The notes under the pieces: generated by a model
Database searches by the model: none
The model's input: the letters and a program-made list of their open reading frames with translations, nothing else
What the model was told of the DNA's origin: nothing
NCBI RefSeq assembly: GCF_000524195.1
Contig: NW_020170388.1
Location: 1,571,262-1,635,261, forward strand
DNA from: Echinococcus granulosus
Taxonomy: Eukaryota > Platyhelminthes > Cestoda > Cyclophyllidea > Taeniidae
Direction: 5' to 3'
DNA length: 64,000 nt
In this document: positions 1 through 10,869 of the stretch, piece by piece
Position numbering within the stretch: the first letter of the stretch is position 1
Layout of the letters: every line of letters begins with the position of its first letter
Made by a program: the position numbers and the translations under genes

Positions 1-1859
1 TTACTAGTGAAATGCGCTTTCACTTTCTAGTGCTTAAAAACCTTTTCTGGTGCAAATCTCAACAATCAGAGCTTTTCACGACATGATTTATCATCGGCTT
101 CGTGTTCGAATTGGTGCCACTGCAATTTTCAAATATACACTTCACCGCTTTAACACGGGTCGTATTTATGATAGAGTCCAGGCTGCAAAACCTTTTTAGA
201 CATAAATTTCAGTAATTAAGTCCACATTTTTCACAAGATCTTCATATTTCTGTACAACCTCACTCACCCTTTATGCCTTAGGATAAAGTAAAGTGAGAAG
301 TTTCCTTTTCGAGGGCGTATTTTGTGATCCTGAGCTCCCGAAATAATTACTCACAGCATTTAGTCCTAATGGATCCGATTTTAGACAAATAAAAATAGCC
401 GACGAAGCGCCCAATTTAAGACACCTGCTTCCATGGTCCTGAGTTTTTAACCAGTTTGGTTGCTATGTTTACCGAAAATCGGGGAGAGAACTCACTCTCA
501 CTCGATCTATAACTGCATGAGTGACAACTGACAGGTGCATTATCGACCCAAACACTCGTTTTCTTTGGTCACTTCTAATCATTCTGAGGGGTAAGAGATG
601 GGTATCCCACTTTTCTTCATGATCGGCTCCCTCCCTCCCCCCGCCTATTCCATTTCGATCATTTCCAGTATAGCGAGCAAACTGCTACAAACATTAAAGG
701 AGGAAAAATGCTTTTGTCAACTATGATGCAAGCAATATGACAGGAATACCACTGAACCAGATGTTAATTGAATGGAAGTAAGTGCCCAACTCAGAAACCA
801 CCATTCCAATTTTCTGACGGATGCAAATTCGAACACGGAGCAGTGATGCAGGCTTTCGCGATTGGGAGCCTCCATAATTGGCGATCCTGAGATATGGTTA
901 TCCACAAATGCCTCCACACAAACCCTAGTAACGTGCTTATCAATCATCTTGAATGACTTAATGGGCAGCACCAAGATTAACCACCAGTGGACTGATTAGA
1001 GTGTAGTTGCCAAGTTCGGTGCTAAAACGTCCGAAATTGCCATTTCCAGAGCAAATTTAACTAGTCAGTTGGTAGGGCTTTCAAGAGACACATAGTCCAC
1101 TTTGGTTTAAAAATTTCCCGGTAAAACGAAAACTTCTACTTCAGTGAGGATATATGATGCGAAAGCTGATAATCGGAGAGATTTTTTTTTTCAAATGAGG
1201 TCACCTCTTTGATACATGACCTCCTATCGTCAGCCACATCTTTCGATGCAATTTAGCACAGAAAATTAAGCCACCATGGTCATCCAGTGGTGTACTAGAA
1301 ATCCACACATTATGGAAGCAATTTTCAGCATAGTCTGACTTATAATACTCGCACATGTATTGTGTAGAAAAAAGAGTGTTTGCGACATGGAATGTATAAG
1401 GAAAGATCTAATGCCTTCCCACGACACTTGCATTTGGCGCTAGGTGACGATGTCACATTGAAACGAGGCAAAACCAGATTTGGGGTTTGTTCAGACATCT
1501 CTTTGTATTGGTAGGCTTTTTGCTTTGTGTGGATACATGACAAACAATAGCATCGCTGACTTATTCGGACTTTTGTTAAGGACAAAAAAAACCAAATCAC
1601 ATAATGGCTTTGTTTTTTTTGTGTACCACCTCGTATAACGTGGTCATAAAAGTAGACACAGATGTAATGCGCGTTTATATCCACAGGGGTAACTGGTAAG
1701 CATCAAAATACGGCTGTGAAGCGCACTTTACCTCAAAAAGGAGTGGAGAATAATTTAAAATAAACTTCTTAAAATGGCCTGGATCATTCATCCCTTGTGA
1801 AGAAGAAGAGGGGGTAAAAAACTAAGAGTAGATTTTGCTGGTTTGATAAATGTAAGTTT
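1..1859. other. non-coding stretch, no gene recognised
   Basis: No open frame here shows a recognisable domain or a convincing splice-flanked exon. The longest are two minus-strand frames at 717-974 and 1340-1684 (85 and 114 residues) with no signal peptide, repeat or family motif that I recognise. The stretch lies downstream of the minus-strand LRR gene and is probably intergenic. Confidence 0.5.
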
Positions 1860-2205
1860 TAATGTAGAAATCTCATTCAAATGCAACTCTTTAATCCAAA
1901 TATGAGTCCTTTTGCCATTAGCGTCACATATGTGTGACACTTCGATTTACCCACCTGAGTCCAGCATCATGCCTATCTATCCTGCGTTTGGAGCATTTAG
2001 CACTAACATGATTCCATCTTAAAAAAAAGTTTGTAAAATGCCTTTTTAAAGAAACAGAACTTTTACATCGCTAGAATCCAGACACCCAATAATAAATCAT
2101 CCGTTTAAAGCGTAGAAACCACAAGGAAATGCAAGAGTACCTAAGCAAATGGCTGCATAAAAAGCCGATTGACATTTAGTAAAACCTCTAGACTCGCGAC
2201 ACTAC
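1860..2205 (+). repeat. tandem repeat unit 1, diverged
   Basis: This unit and the next one (about 2220-2640) share ordered blocks. The block at 1876-1962 (a short AATGCAAC box, TAATCCAAATAT, a GTCACATATGTG palindrome, then CCCACCTGAGT) matches 2236-2321. A second block near 2120-2160 (GGAAATGCAA, TACCT, CAAATGGCT) matches about 2556-2600. Order and spacing fit an old duplication of about 400 bases or two copies of one dispersed element. I see no coding potential. Confidence 0.6.
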
Positions 2206-2219
2206 TTACTTTAAGCTGT

Positions 2220-2640
2220 GACTATAAAAGACTGATGTAAATGCAACACTGTAATCCAAATATTATGCCTTCCGCCCCTAATGTCACGCATATGTGACGC
2301 CTCGATCTTCCCACCTGAGTTTGGCGTCACATATGCGTGTCATGTGTACATAACCGATTACATTAAATCTTGTTAGCAAGTAGATTGGTTGAGTTTAGAA
2401 TAATTAAAGAGAAGTAAAGTTTTCATGGTCCGGCCTACACTGACCGTTTTCCCCACGAGAAACTGGTAGCGACGTGCTACAAACTAATGCACGAAACAAT
2501 GAGGTATTTAAAGCGTTTAAGATTAATAAAGTTTAATCTTAAAACCAAGCTCTAGGGAAATGCAAAAAACACGAATACCTGCTCAAATGGCTAGGTAAAA
2601 GTAGATCAACTATGAACGCAACCCCTAAACACAAGCCAAT
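2220..2640 (+). repeat. tandem repeat unit 2, diverged
   Basis: Second copy of the unit at 1860-2205, with the same ordered blocks. It carries two palindromic GTCACATATG-type motifs (about 2283-2300 and 2323-2342) where the first copy has one. A candidate minus-strand polyadenylation signal (ATTAAA read on the minus strand, 2532-2537) lies inside it, about 320 bases after the LRR stop codon, so the LRR transcript may end within this repeat. That last point is inference. Confidence 0.5.
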
Positions 2641-2787
2641 ATCCACAAGAACTCGCTACTGTAAAAGCATGGAGAAGGGACATCAAATAAGATCGTAACT
2701 ACGCACACGCATTGATGCAAACATTTTTTCTTGCAATAAGCCAAAAGTATACCTGCGTACATACATATATACAAACGTACTGTACCC

Positions 2788-2808
2788 GAGGAGGAGGAGG
2801 AGGAGGAA
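2788..2808 (+). repeat. (GAG)n microsatellite, about 7 units
   Basis: Uninterrupted GAG triplets seen directly, followed by a GAAGAAG tail. They lie just downstream of the LRR stop codon, so on the minus strand they would be CTC repeats in the 3' untranslated region. Confidence 0.9.
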
Positions 2809-2854
2809 GAAGCATGCCAGTCATATTTACAGAGGGGAGGTAGGCTTAGAGGGG

Positions 2855-5038
2855 TTAAAAGACACCCAGAGCTGTCATGAGCGAAGACGAGGCATTATCA
2901 GAGGCGATCCCAGACTCATGCAGGGGAGAAACGCTGCTTGGTGGTGGAGGTGGCGATTTCTCGTGATCAATGGCCGATGTTGTCATGATGAGATGCAGAG
3001 GTGGAGGCACTTTCTGCCGCTGTTGCTGTTGTTGAACTGAAGATGTTGAACTAGAAAACCTTGGAGAACTGCCTAGGTTGCTAGGAGATGACTGACCGGA
3101 TGAAGGGTGACGTGGTGATTCCCTGGATGTGGCATAACCATTGAAGAGACATGGGAGCGTGGTGGAGGCTGCTACTGCCTGGCGTAGGCGTTCTTCCATT
3201 GTTTGGAGGTTGTGTGGATAGGGCGGAGGTGCGAGTTGTTGACCCAGGTTGAAAAGACGCTCACTTGTAGACATCTTTTCAATCACTGACGGCACTTGTT
3301 CATTAAAGACGGTGCTACCAACCTCAAGACTGTTATACGTAAAGGCGTTTTGTTTGGAAAGTGTGGGATAATGCAACTTCCCGGCCTCTACAAGTGAGGG
3401 GCTGGTATTGACACCCTCTGAGGGGTTGGTTTTACTCCTCCTTCCCCGTCGTTTGCGACAAGTTTGGCAAGAGAGAATAGTTGCCGAAATTACAACCAGG
3501 GTCAGCATCGCACAGACAACAATTATGATTAAGGAGATTTTGTTCTGTGTCAGAAATCCACTAAATCCTTTTATGACGTTGTCATCCGTCGATGAGACAA
3601 CTTCCACCTTATTTGTGGATCGTTTTAGAGAGATGTGATTGGAGAGGGGAAGACGTGGACAAGAAAGGTCAATAAAGGGTGCTATTGTGGTGTCGGTGAT
3701 GCTATCTCGATGACCATAGACAGCTCGCAGACGGAGTTTATTTATGCCTACAATATTATCGTCGTTAGGAATACGAATGACCGTCATCTTGGGTAGTAGT
3801 TCTCCTACTAGTCGATGTCGGTGAAGAATGTTGACTGTATCTTGCACACCATTCTCATCGACTGTTACAAACTCATCGAATGCACTGGGAATGATGACTA
3901 AAATGGGATTCTCAAGAAGGTCAAGATCCCGAAGGTGTTTTACTCCACTAAAGGCTTGATCCGAGATCACAGTTAAAAGGTTTCCACTTAAATCGAGAGA
4001 TTTTAACTGATGGAAGTCTGCAAAGCCCCCTTCTGGCAGACAGACGATTCGATTGTTGGATAGATTCAGGTGCTGGAATCGACTTCCCCTTTGAGCTAAC
4101 ACCATCCTCTTGAAAGCGATATGAGGTACGTCCGTTAGTTGATTTCCTGAAAGATCCAACTCCTGCAAATGACGCAATTCCATAAACGTCTCTACATTGA
4201 TGTTAGCGATCCCTAGATTGGAGATTTCTAGATGTCGAAGTGCCTGTAATCCATAAAGCATTCCAGGTGTTAACGTAGTTAAAGGAGATGACCTAGAACC
4301 CAAACCGGAGATTAGGAGCTTTCGCAGTTTTGTCAGGGGCTGGAACGTGCCGCCTATTATCACAGTGATTGGATTTTGACGCAGATCTAACTCCTCAAGC
4401 AGTTGCAAACCAACAAACATATCAGACCGTAGTTTGGAAATAAAATTTCTAGCCAGATTTAGGCTTCGAATGCCCTTCAGAGATTGAAAACAGCCAGCAC
4501 GAAGATTTTGAAGCCTATTGTTACTCAAATCAACCTCGTCTAATCTGCTATTCGGATCTGCGAATCCGATAAATTCAGAACCACTTAGGGATGATAGAGC
4601 GTTGTTGGAAAGGTTCAACTGTCTCAAACTGGCTACAAGTCCAGAGAACACACTTTTGGGAAGCATTGAGAGTGTTGAGTCACCAGTAATGTGAAGGATC
4701 TCCAGGTTTGGAAGTCCGTTAAAAGCCATTCCGTCCGGAGCAAGGCTAGTTTGGGTAGGCGCGTGAATTCGGAAATCTATGAGGTTGTGACAGGGCTTTT
4801 GATAGAAGGCTTTTCCGCCTATGATTTGACTTCCATTGATGTGCAAGTGAAAGATGTCACTCTGGCAACAGTAGGCCAAAATGTTAGAAAGACTGTCATC
4901 TTGGGATGTGGATTCTTCCACACAGAAGCAACTGGTGCCCTCAATTTTGCAGGCAGCTCTGGCCTCTTGAAGAAGGACTAAGAAGAGGGGGAAAATATGG
5001 GGGATGAGGAGGAAAGAGAAGGAAGTACTCCACAACAT
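2855..5038 (-). CDS. leucine-rich-repeat single-pass transmembrane receptor
   Basis: One open frame of 727 residues, from ATG at 5038-5036 to TAA at 2857-2855. Residues 1-28 form a hydrophobic signal peptide ending in an Ala-Arg-Ala type site. A cysteine-rich N-terminal cap follows (about 30-75, several Cys including a CFC and a CC pair). Residues about 110-390 hold roughly ten leucine-rich repeats of the LxxLxLSxN type, for example LRQLNLSNN, LDEVDLSNN and LQELDLSGN. A stem without an obvious LRRCT cysteine cluster leads to one transmembrane helix near 500-522 (isoleucine, valine and leucine rich), then a basic CRKRRGRR stop-transfer segment. The cytoplasmic tail of about 200 residues has serine runs, a five-glutamine run and a six-proline run. 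Type I topology at the cell surface is inferred. The ligand is unknown; it resembles LRR adhesion or guidance receptors generally, with no certain orthologue. The gene appears intronless. Confidence 0.85.
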   Translation of the reverse strand: MLWSTSFSFLLIPHIFPLFLVLLQEARAACKIEGTSCFCVEESTSQDDSLSNILAYCCQSDIFHLHINGSQIIGGKAFYQKPCHNLIDFRIHAPTQTSLAPDGMAFNGLPNLEILHITGDSTLSMLPKSVFSGLVASLRQLNLSNNALSSLSGSEFIGFADPNSRLDEVDLSNNRLQNLRAGCFQSLKGIRSLNLARNFISKLRSDMFVGLQLLEELDLRQNPITVIIGGTFQPLTKLRKLLISGLGSRSSPLTTLTPGMLYGLQALRHLEISNLGIANINVETFMELRHLQELDLSGNQLTDVPHIAFKRMVLAQRGSRFQHLNLSNNRIVCLPEGGFADFHQLKSLDLSGNLLTVISDQAFSGVKHLRDLDLLENPILVIIPSAFDEFVTVDENGVQDTVNILHRHRLVGELLPKMTVIRIPNDDNIVGINKLRLRAVYGHRDSITDTTIAPFIDLSCPRLPLSNHISLKRSTNKVEVVSSTDDNVIKGFSGFLTQNKISLIIIVVCAMLTLVVISATILSCQTCRKRRGRRSKTNPSEGVNTSPSLVEAGKLHYPTLSKQNAFTYNSLEVGSTVFNEQVPSVIEKMSTSERLFNLGQQLAPPPYPHNLQTMEERLRQAVAASTTLPCLFNGYATSRESPRHPSSGQSSPSNLGSSPRFSSSTSSVQQQQQRQKVPPPLHLIMTTSAIDHEKSPPPPPSSVSPLHESGIASDNASSSLMTALGVF

Positions 5039-8000
5039 TGCGACATTAGACCCGGACTGTGAGTTCTTTTAGCATATCTGGATGCACGTGGCTGTATGTG
5101 CGCGTAATTACTTTCCAAAACCTGTCTAATGCACTTCTCGCATGCTAATTGGCTAATATTTACCACGTGGAGTGGATTGGTTCCCATCAAACCAATCACA
5201 CCGTACGCGCACAGTTTGACTAAACCTTTTTCAGTCTAATTTAGCCTATAAAATATAAGTAGGCTAAAGAAACAGAATTTTCCTCTTTTTTTCCACATTT
5301 CTTTAGTGAACTTTCAAAATTCCACCTAAGCCCACCAACTTTTATGCATCCGTTATTGCTAATAGATTTAGGTCCTTGATTTTGCTGGAAATGATGGTTT
5401 GTTTAACACAAAACATGGCGGTATAAAAAGAGAGTTGTTCTGTGCAAAATGCGTCCTTTTCGCAATCAATTGGTGATTCACTGATTTTGTTTATCTCAAG
5501 TCGTTGTAAAAAACTACTCAAATAAGATACACAATTCGTGCTTCTGCGCTTGCTTGGACTGACTTGGGCAAATGATGAGAATCTAAGAAAAAAGCAATTT
5601 TGTTTCCTAATGCCACCAATTGCAGCAGAATCAAATTTTTCTTCCAAAGGACTGAGAAACTCGGAATGATTAAGTGTTATTTGCTTTTGAATGTACTCGA
5701 TTAGAATGATGAAAAGTCAGCGATTCCGTCGTGTCGCCTGATTGAAAAGCCATACAGAGTTCTCAGGTACCTAGTGACTTAATGATAGTGACCTCATTTA
5801 GTGAGCACTCTTTTACGACTGTCTGGTATAGGTCGAGGTTACCGACACTAACAGTGATTTTTCTCACAAAAAACAATTTCGCTTGCGGTTTATTTACGCA
5901 GTACTTAGTTAATAAGGCCAACGACATGCCCCGGAATAAGTATTACAGAGCTGTGCAGCGAGTGACCTTCTGAAGGCATTTGACTTACTAAATGGACCCA
6001 TATTTAATTCCAAAGTGGATAGTAATTTCGCCTTCTAAGCTCAAGGTAATCAAAACATTGTGACAAGTTTTCTATTAGTAGACTTAAGTAGCCATGCGGG
6101 AGGCCCCGTGTCGCTATTTTGTCGGCGCAGCACCTTTTTTAGCGCATAACAAGAAGTTGAAATATCACCTTTCACTTCCGGGTGGTCTTTGAAGCATGCG
6201 ACGTCTGGCAGCAGGGAAATGCAGGCAGTGCTTTTTCTACCATCGCGAGGGAGTGTTAAAGGCCTCGGTCTCTCCCCCCTCCTTTCTGATCACAGTGGCG
6301 CTACCAGGTGCTCTTTCGCTTGCAAAAAGGAAATTTCTTTATAAGGTTACGATATTATGAGTAGAGGAAGTAATTAATTTCTTATGCAGCTACTGATCAC
6401 TGGATAAACTTAGACAACAAAAAAGGTTGTCCGATAAAATTATTTGTTGTTTAACAAGTGACCGGGTATGTTGAACTTAGTACCGATGTCTGGCGTGGTG
6501 GAGTTTGTACTAAATGAATAAATTGGGATCCTTAAGTAAATTAATTTCCGCAACAAATTTAAATTAAACACTTGTATTTCCATCCAGATATCGTTATAAA
6601 ACATACCTCTTGTTTATTTTTGTTTTCTAAAAAGGTTTTTACTTTGTGGGAACTTTTCCCAAAGATGTTTATCTTTACAGCGGAGAGAGGGGTGTGCTTA
6701 AACCCGTCCCCGAGGTTATTCAAAATGCGATTTTGGCAACCAAGTAAGGAAATGATTTTCGTGGAACGGAATCGATATCTGAAGAATGAATTATGCTTTA
6801 GTGATTTTCATTTCCATTTTATTGCGCTTCCGTCCCATTGTGGATATCCCCCAGACTGAAGACTTCCTTCTAGAATGAACGAATATCACATTTACTTCCA
6901 TTTAAAGAAAACTAATTATTTTTTTGTATTTCTCTCTAGTTATAAGCCGGTAAGTAAATTAGTGCTTGAGATGAAATACCGCTTTTGACACTTTAAATGC
7001 ACCTAGAAAATCGTCTTAAAGCAAAAATAGTGTAATCTTTGAGAAGGATTATCATTACTTCAAAGCATTTTCATCTATTGTAAATGAAGTTGATCGTCAT
7101 CTTCGAGCAGAATTTTTTTCTTTTTTGATACAAAACAATAGAAACCAATAAGCACAAGAAGACTTAAATAAAAGCTTGTTTTTAGCTTAGGATAAGATCA
7201 TAAACCCCCTTTTTATGGATAAATAAAGTTTACATTTTTGGGGGAGAAAAGTGCTATTTACTATACCAGTTGAACGGGTCAGGGAAGGAGCAAATAGTCA
7301 TCAGACATGTATATAAAACATTTTAACACCAAAATTCCTCAACTCAAACAATAAAAGTTTTAACCCAAGACGTTTCAGTACGTTCTTCAAAGCTTTTTTA
7401 GGGGCAATGTCTGGCCGAAATTCGCCCGACAGTGTGGTTTACGCATGAACTACCCGCACCAATGTAATGTATTAAAGGGTATGAAAAGCAATGCACATTA
7501 TGATGTGGTCAAAAAAAGAGTATTACTTGATCAGTAATCATTGCATTTACTGCAGTCGCAAGTTGACACGTTTAACATTACGCCTTAAACATTGGTCCAT
7601 CAACCTCCCTTCAAAAACTATGCTTCCAAGGCAATTTCTGCAACGTTTCAAATTTTATGGCCACAGTGCTCACATCTCTTTTTTGTTCAAAGGATCCAAC
7701 GAGGAGACTTAAGAATTTCAGGAAAAAAAATTAAGCAGAAATCGCCAAAATAAATAGAGGAATGATGGATTTCTGCGAGAATAGACAGACTAATAAAGTG
7801 AGTGGAATCTTGGGTGGAAAATGCCATTTTGGCCCAAAGAAGAGTTTAAGCTATTTAATCTTTATCCCTTTCCCGCTCTCTCTCCCTCCACTAGGCACCT
7901 TTATGCATTTTTCCTCATTTTTTTGCTTAAACTTGCCGCTAATGAGGTGAGGTTAATGGCAGAACTTGGGAGGTCTCGAGATTGCTACATTTTTGCCGCC

Positions 8001-8500
8001 TATCTTATTTTCCCACCAAAACGAGGAGACCATCATTGCCATGGGTGCCGAATTGTTTTTAGTGGAAGTGAAAGACTTCCCCGTTTCAAAAATCACGTTC
8101 TTTGTAGCGGAAAGTCATTATGAGTCGATATATCGATTGACTAGTTAAAAAAAATCGATCGACATTTAATTAGGCATATGTCGAACCCCACTCACGAGCT
8201 ACCAATCAAGTGATTTTTTCGAATTTTTCACGACGAACTAATTACCTTTATCAATATTTGTGTAAAACCTAATTAATTTCTTTGGATTTTGAGATATGAT
8301 GGTAGGGAAAAGTTTTTTTTTTTTAAAGGCACTCTAATAAAATAAAAAAACATTTTCCACCCATTATTCACCATGAGAAATCGCTTGATTTAGCAAATGT
8401 GCTACAAAACTTGTGAAGCCAATCTCACAAATTTTACGAGTGGACCTACAATTAGGGTAATTAGCGTGACGCATTGTTGGAAGCCCCGTTTTTGAAACCA
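5039..8500. other. non-coding stretch upstream of the LRR gene
   Basis: Presumably holds the promoter and 5' leader of the minus-strand LRR gene near its lower end. An AT-rich TATAAAATATAAG stretch lies at about 5247-5259, but on the plus strand, so it is not evidence for the LRR promoter. The remaining open frames (such as 6572-6859 and 7821-8123) show no domain and lack good splice context. No GluN1 exon was recognised. Confidence 0.4.
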
Positions 8501-8569
8501 CAGGTCTCGTCACGTCGGCTTTAGCACGTGGCTTGGACCTCTATCTCTCCCTCCCCTTGATTCACCCAC

Positions 8570-8770
8570 CCTGTTGCCAGGAGGAATGATTAGCTCTTTC
8601 AGGATCGCCTCGACTAGGCAAGTATTTGCCTGGGTGGTGCGGTACAGTAAGGTACGGATACGATGCAGTTGATCAGCCAGGTGTGACAACAAAACACCGT
8701 GGCATTTTTTGCTCCTTTGAGGGGCATTCTTTCCGACATGGCAGGAACTCTTCTGAAGCGGATGCTTCAT
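8570..8770 (-). other. candidate minus-strand coding exon, unidentified
   Basis: A minus-strand frame that reads like protein, with an amphipathic helical stretch (LADQLHRIRTLLYRTTQ) followed by ILKELIIPPGN. A possible donor (GG followed by GTGGGTGAA) lies just after it at about 8569. The acceptor side is weak: an in-frame stop precedes 8770, and the nearest AG follows a poor pyrimidine tract. No family recognised. A plus-strand frame overlaps it, so coding status is uncertain. Confidence 0.2.
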
Positions 8771-10683
8771 TTACGGATCAGATTGGATTTTGCAGTGGGC
8801 GGCTGATAAAGGACGCCCAGGGTTTCCGCAAATCACTGTTTCTTGTCTTCCTCTCCCTCCTATCTTTAGGCGATATTGTTTATTTATCCACGCAACTAGC
8901 TACCCATACGCATTTACATAAAGCCATCCTCTGTTGCGCTTCGGGGAGAGGATCCTGTCATGTCACAACTAATTTCACCATTTTTGTGGCACATCGATTC
9001 TGTAGAATAAGCTTTGCGATGCAGAAGTGTGGAAAAGTAGTTTAGGGATTATGGAATTTGAAGCAAAATGCTTTGATAGAACTGACATCAAGAAACTTGT
9101 CTAAGATTGGCTCGTGTAGCCAAAGTAGATAAGCCGAGATAGCTCACAAATTGATAATCCATGGATAATAAGCAAAGGATACTTTCTTCAAGTGTCCAAG
9201 TGTTATAAGAGGTGAGTCTTGACGATGCATATCGTTGGTTAATGGAGAACTTACTTTGCCAATTCTACTCACCCGTTCCATTCAAAGTGAATGGGAATCG
9301 GTGGTGAGGAGTTCGCTTGCCACCTTCAACATGAGATGACGGCTAAGAAGTAGCTTCAAGGGGTGGAGTCAACGGTAATTGTGAAATAGAAAAAGTTCCC
9401 TTGATGCTGTGTTGAGGCTGCCAACTCCCGGCCATTTGACATTTAAGTCAAACGCATCATAGGAGGTGTGGAGGAAGCAAAGTGCATTGTTTTACAAGTG
9501 AAGGAGGTGGGGTCTACGACAAAACGAGGAGAATGATCACCTCCATTGAGTCATGAAGCAGTTGGCATATTTGCATGTTTTTCGTTGCTCGACTGTGATA
9601 CGGATGATGGAGTTGGACAAACATTGTCAAATAATCCACAGTGGGTCCTCCTTCTACTTTCGTTTGATCTCTATAGTTTGGTTGCAACCATTACGGCTTA
9701 GCTTTCCATGTTTGACTAAATAGCCAGCAAGAGATCCGAAGACGAATTAGGGGCGCCGTGCTCCGTTGATATCGCTGTGATTTCATGCATTACCCATTCA
9801 GGATCTTAATTTTGTAAATTTTACTTTAAACGGAATTTTTGGTTCATTTTATGAATTTTGGCTACCAGGCAATATCACTTAACTTTTGCACAACCCTGAT
9901 GCTGTCGCACAGTGCTTATGCATCACGCCTCTATCTCAACTATCCTGACAACTTGTCACATATTCCAAGTTCGGCGTTGTAATGTATCATTAATTGACTA
10001 CAAAAAGGCCCATTTTTCCACTTTTGATAAAAATTAGCCAATTTTCGCATAAAAGTGATGAATATGAGACGATACACAACATTGTTTTGAGAAAATTTTT
10101 TAAACCACCAATCCCGGTCTTCTAGACTAGAACTCTTGTAAAAATCCGTTCAGTTGCTGTCAGTAAGTAGAGACGAAATATAATTTCAAGCCTGAAATAA
10201 CAATTTAAGTAAAAAGAAGAAATTCCTTAAGGGTTGTATTCCCCATACTCTTTTGAAAATACCATTAGAAAGTTGAATACCCTGACAACATTGTGTCTGT
10301 GATTTGTAGGTGGTCTAGACGACATAACCACAGCTGTTGTTGTCCCGTTGTTTTATTGGTGAAAATTTCCGCTTCCACTTTTAACAGCATGTTGCATTTG
10401 TCATGCAAGCGAAACAAAAACCTAGACAGCGATTTGCAGGTCTCTTGATTGCATATGAATCAGGATCTCAAAGTGATATCTTAGGCGCGTATTTGATCGA
10501 TGGGTGACAGATGCCTTGAGCCATCGAGTGCTATCTTTTTTAGTCATCAAGCAATAGCGCTGATGAGTTTTTTGAATGGATCACATTTAATGGGTATTCA
10601 CATATCCTGCCTCACGAAAAGAAATGGAATTAAAGGAATAGATGACAGGATTAGCCAAATTAATTATTCATACTAACTCTTAC
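8771..10683. other. non-coding stretch
   Basis: The only long plus-strand frame here (8626-9045) overlaps the minus candidate at 8570-8770 and shows no domain. Nothing else of note was seen. Confidence 0.4.
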
Positions 10684-10869
10684 CTTAAATAGTATATGAG
10701 CTGAAAATGCAGTGATGATGATGAGGATAAGGTAGTGTCCCGAGACTTCTCTGAAGAGGAAAGAAGGCATAAGTCCCAGATAGAATACATAGATTGGGTA
10801 TGCGGTAGGGCCTGGGGCTACTGGCATGGTGCAGAGGCCAGCCCACCCGAAGGTGCAATGGCGGAGCAC
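10684..10869 (-). other. candidate minus-strand exon with a membrane segment
   Basis: A 62-codon frame on the minus strand ends exactly at a good donor (AAG followed by GTAAGAG at 10683 downwards). It contains a Gly/Pro/Tyr-rich part followed by a hydrophobic helix (HYLILIIITAFSAHILF). Its upstream AG (10871-10870) follows a G-rich rather than pyrimidine-rich tract, which weakens the case. If real, it is one exon of a polytopic membrane protein I cannot name. The opposite strand has an overlapping, less protein-like frame. Confidence 0.22.

Noticed and set aside
95..115. GTTCGAATT resembling a tRNA B-box
   Set aside because: No matching A-box or cloverleaf could be folded around it.
3408..4981. 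Plus-strand frames opposite the LRR gene
   Set aside because: Antisense shadows of the LRR coding sequence.
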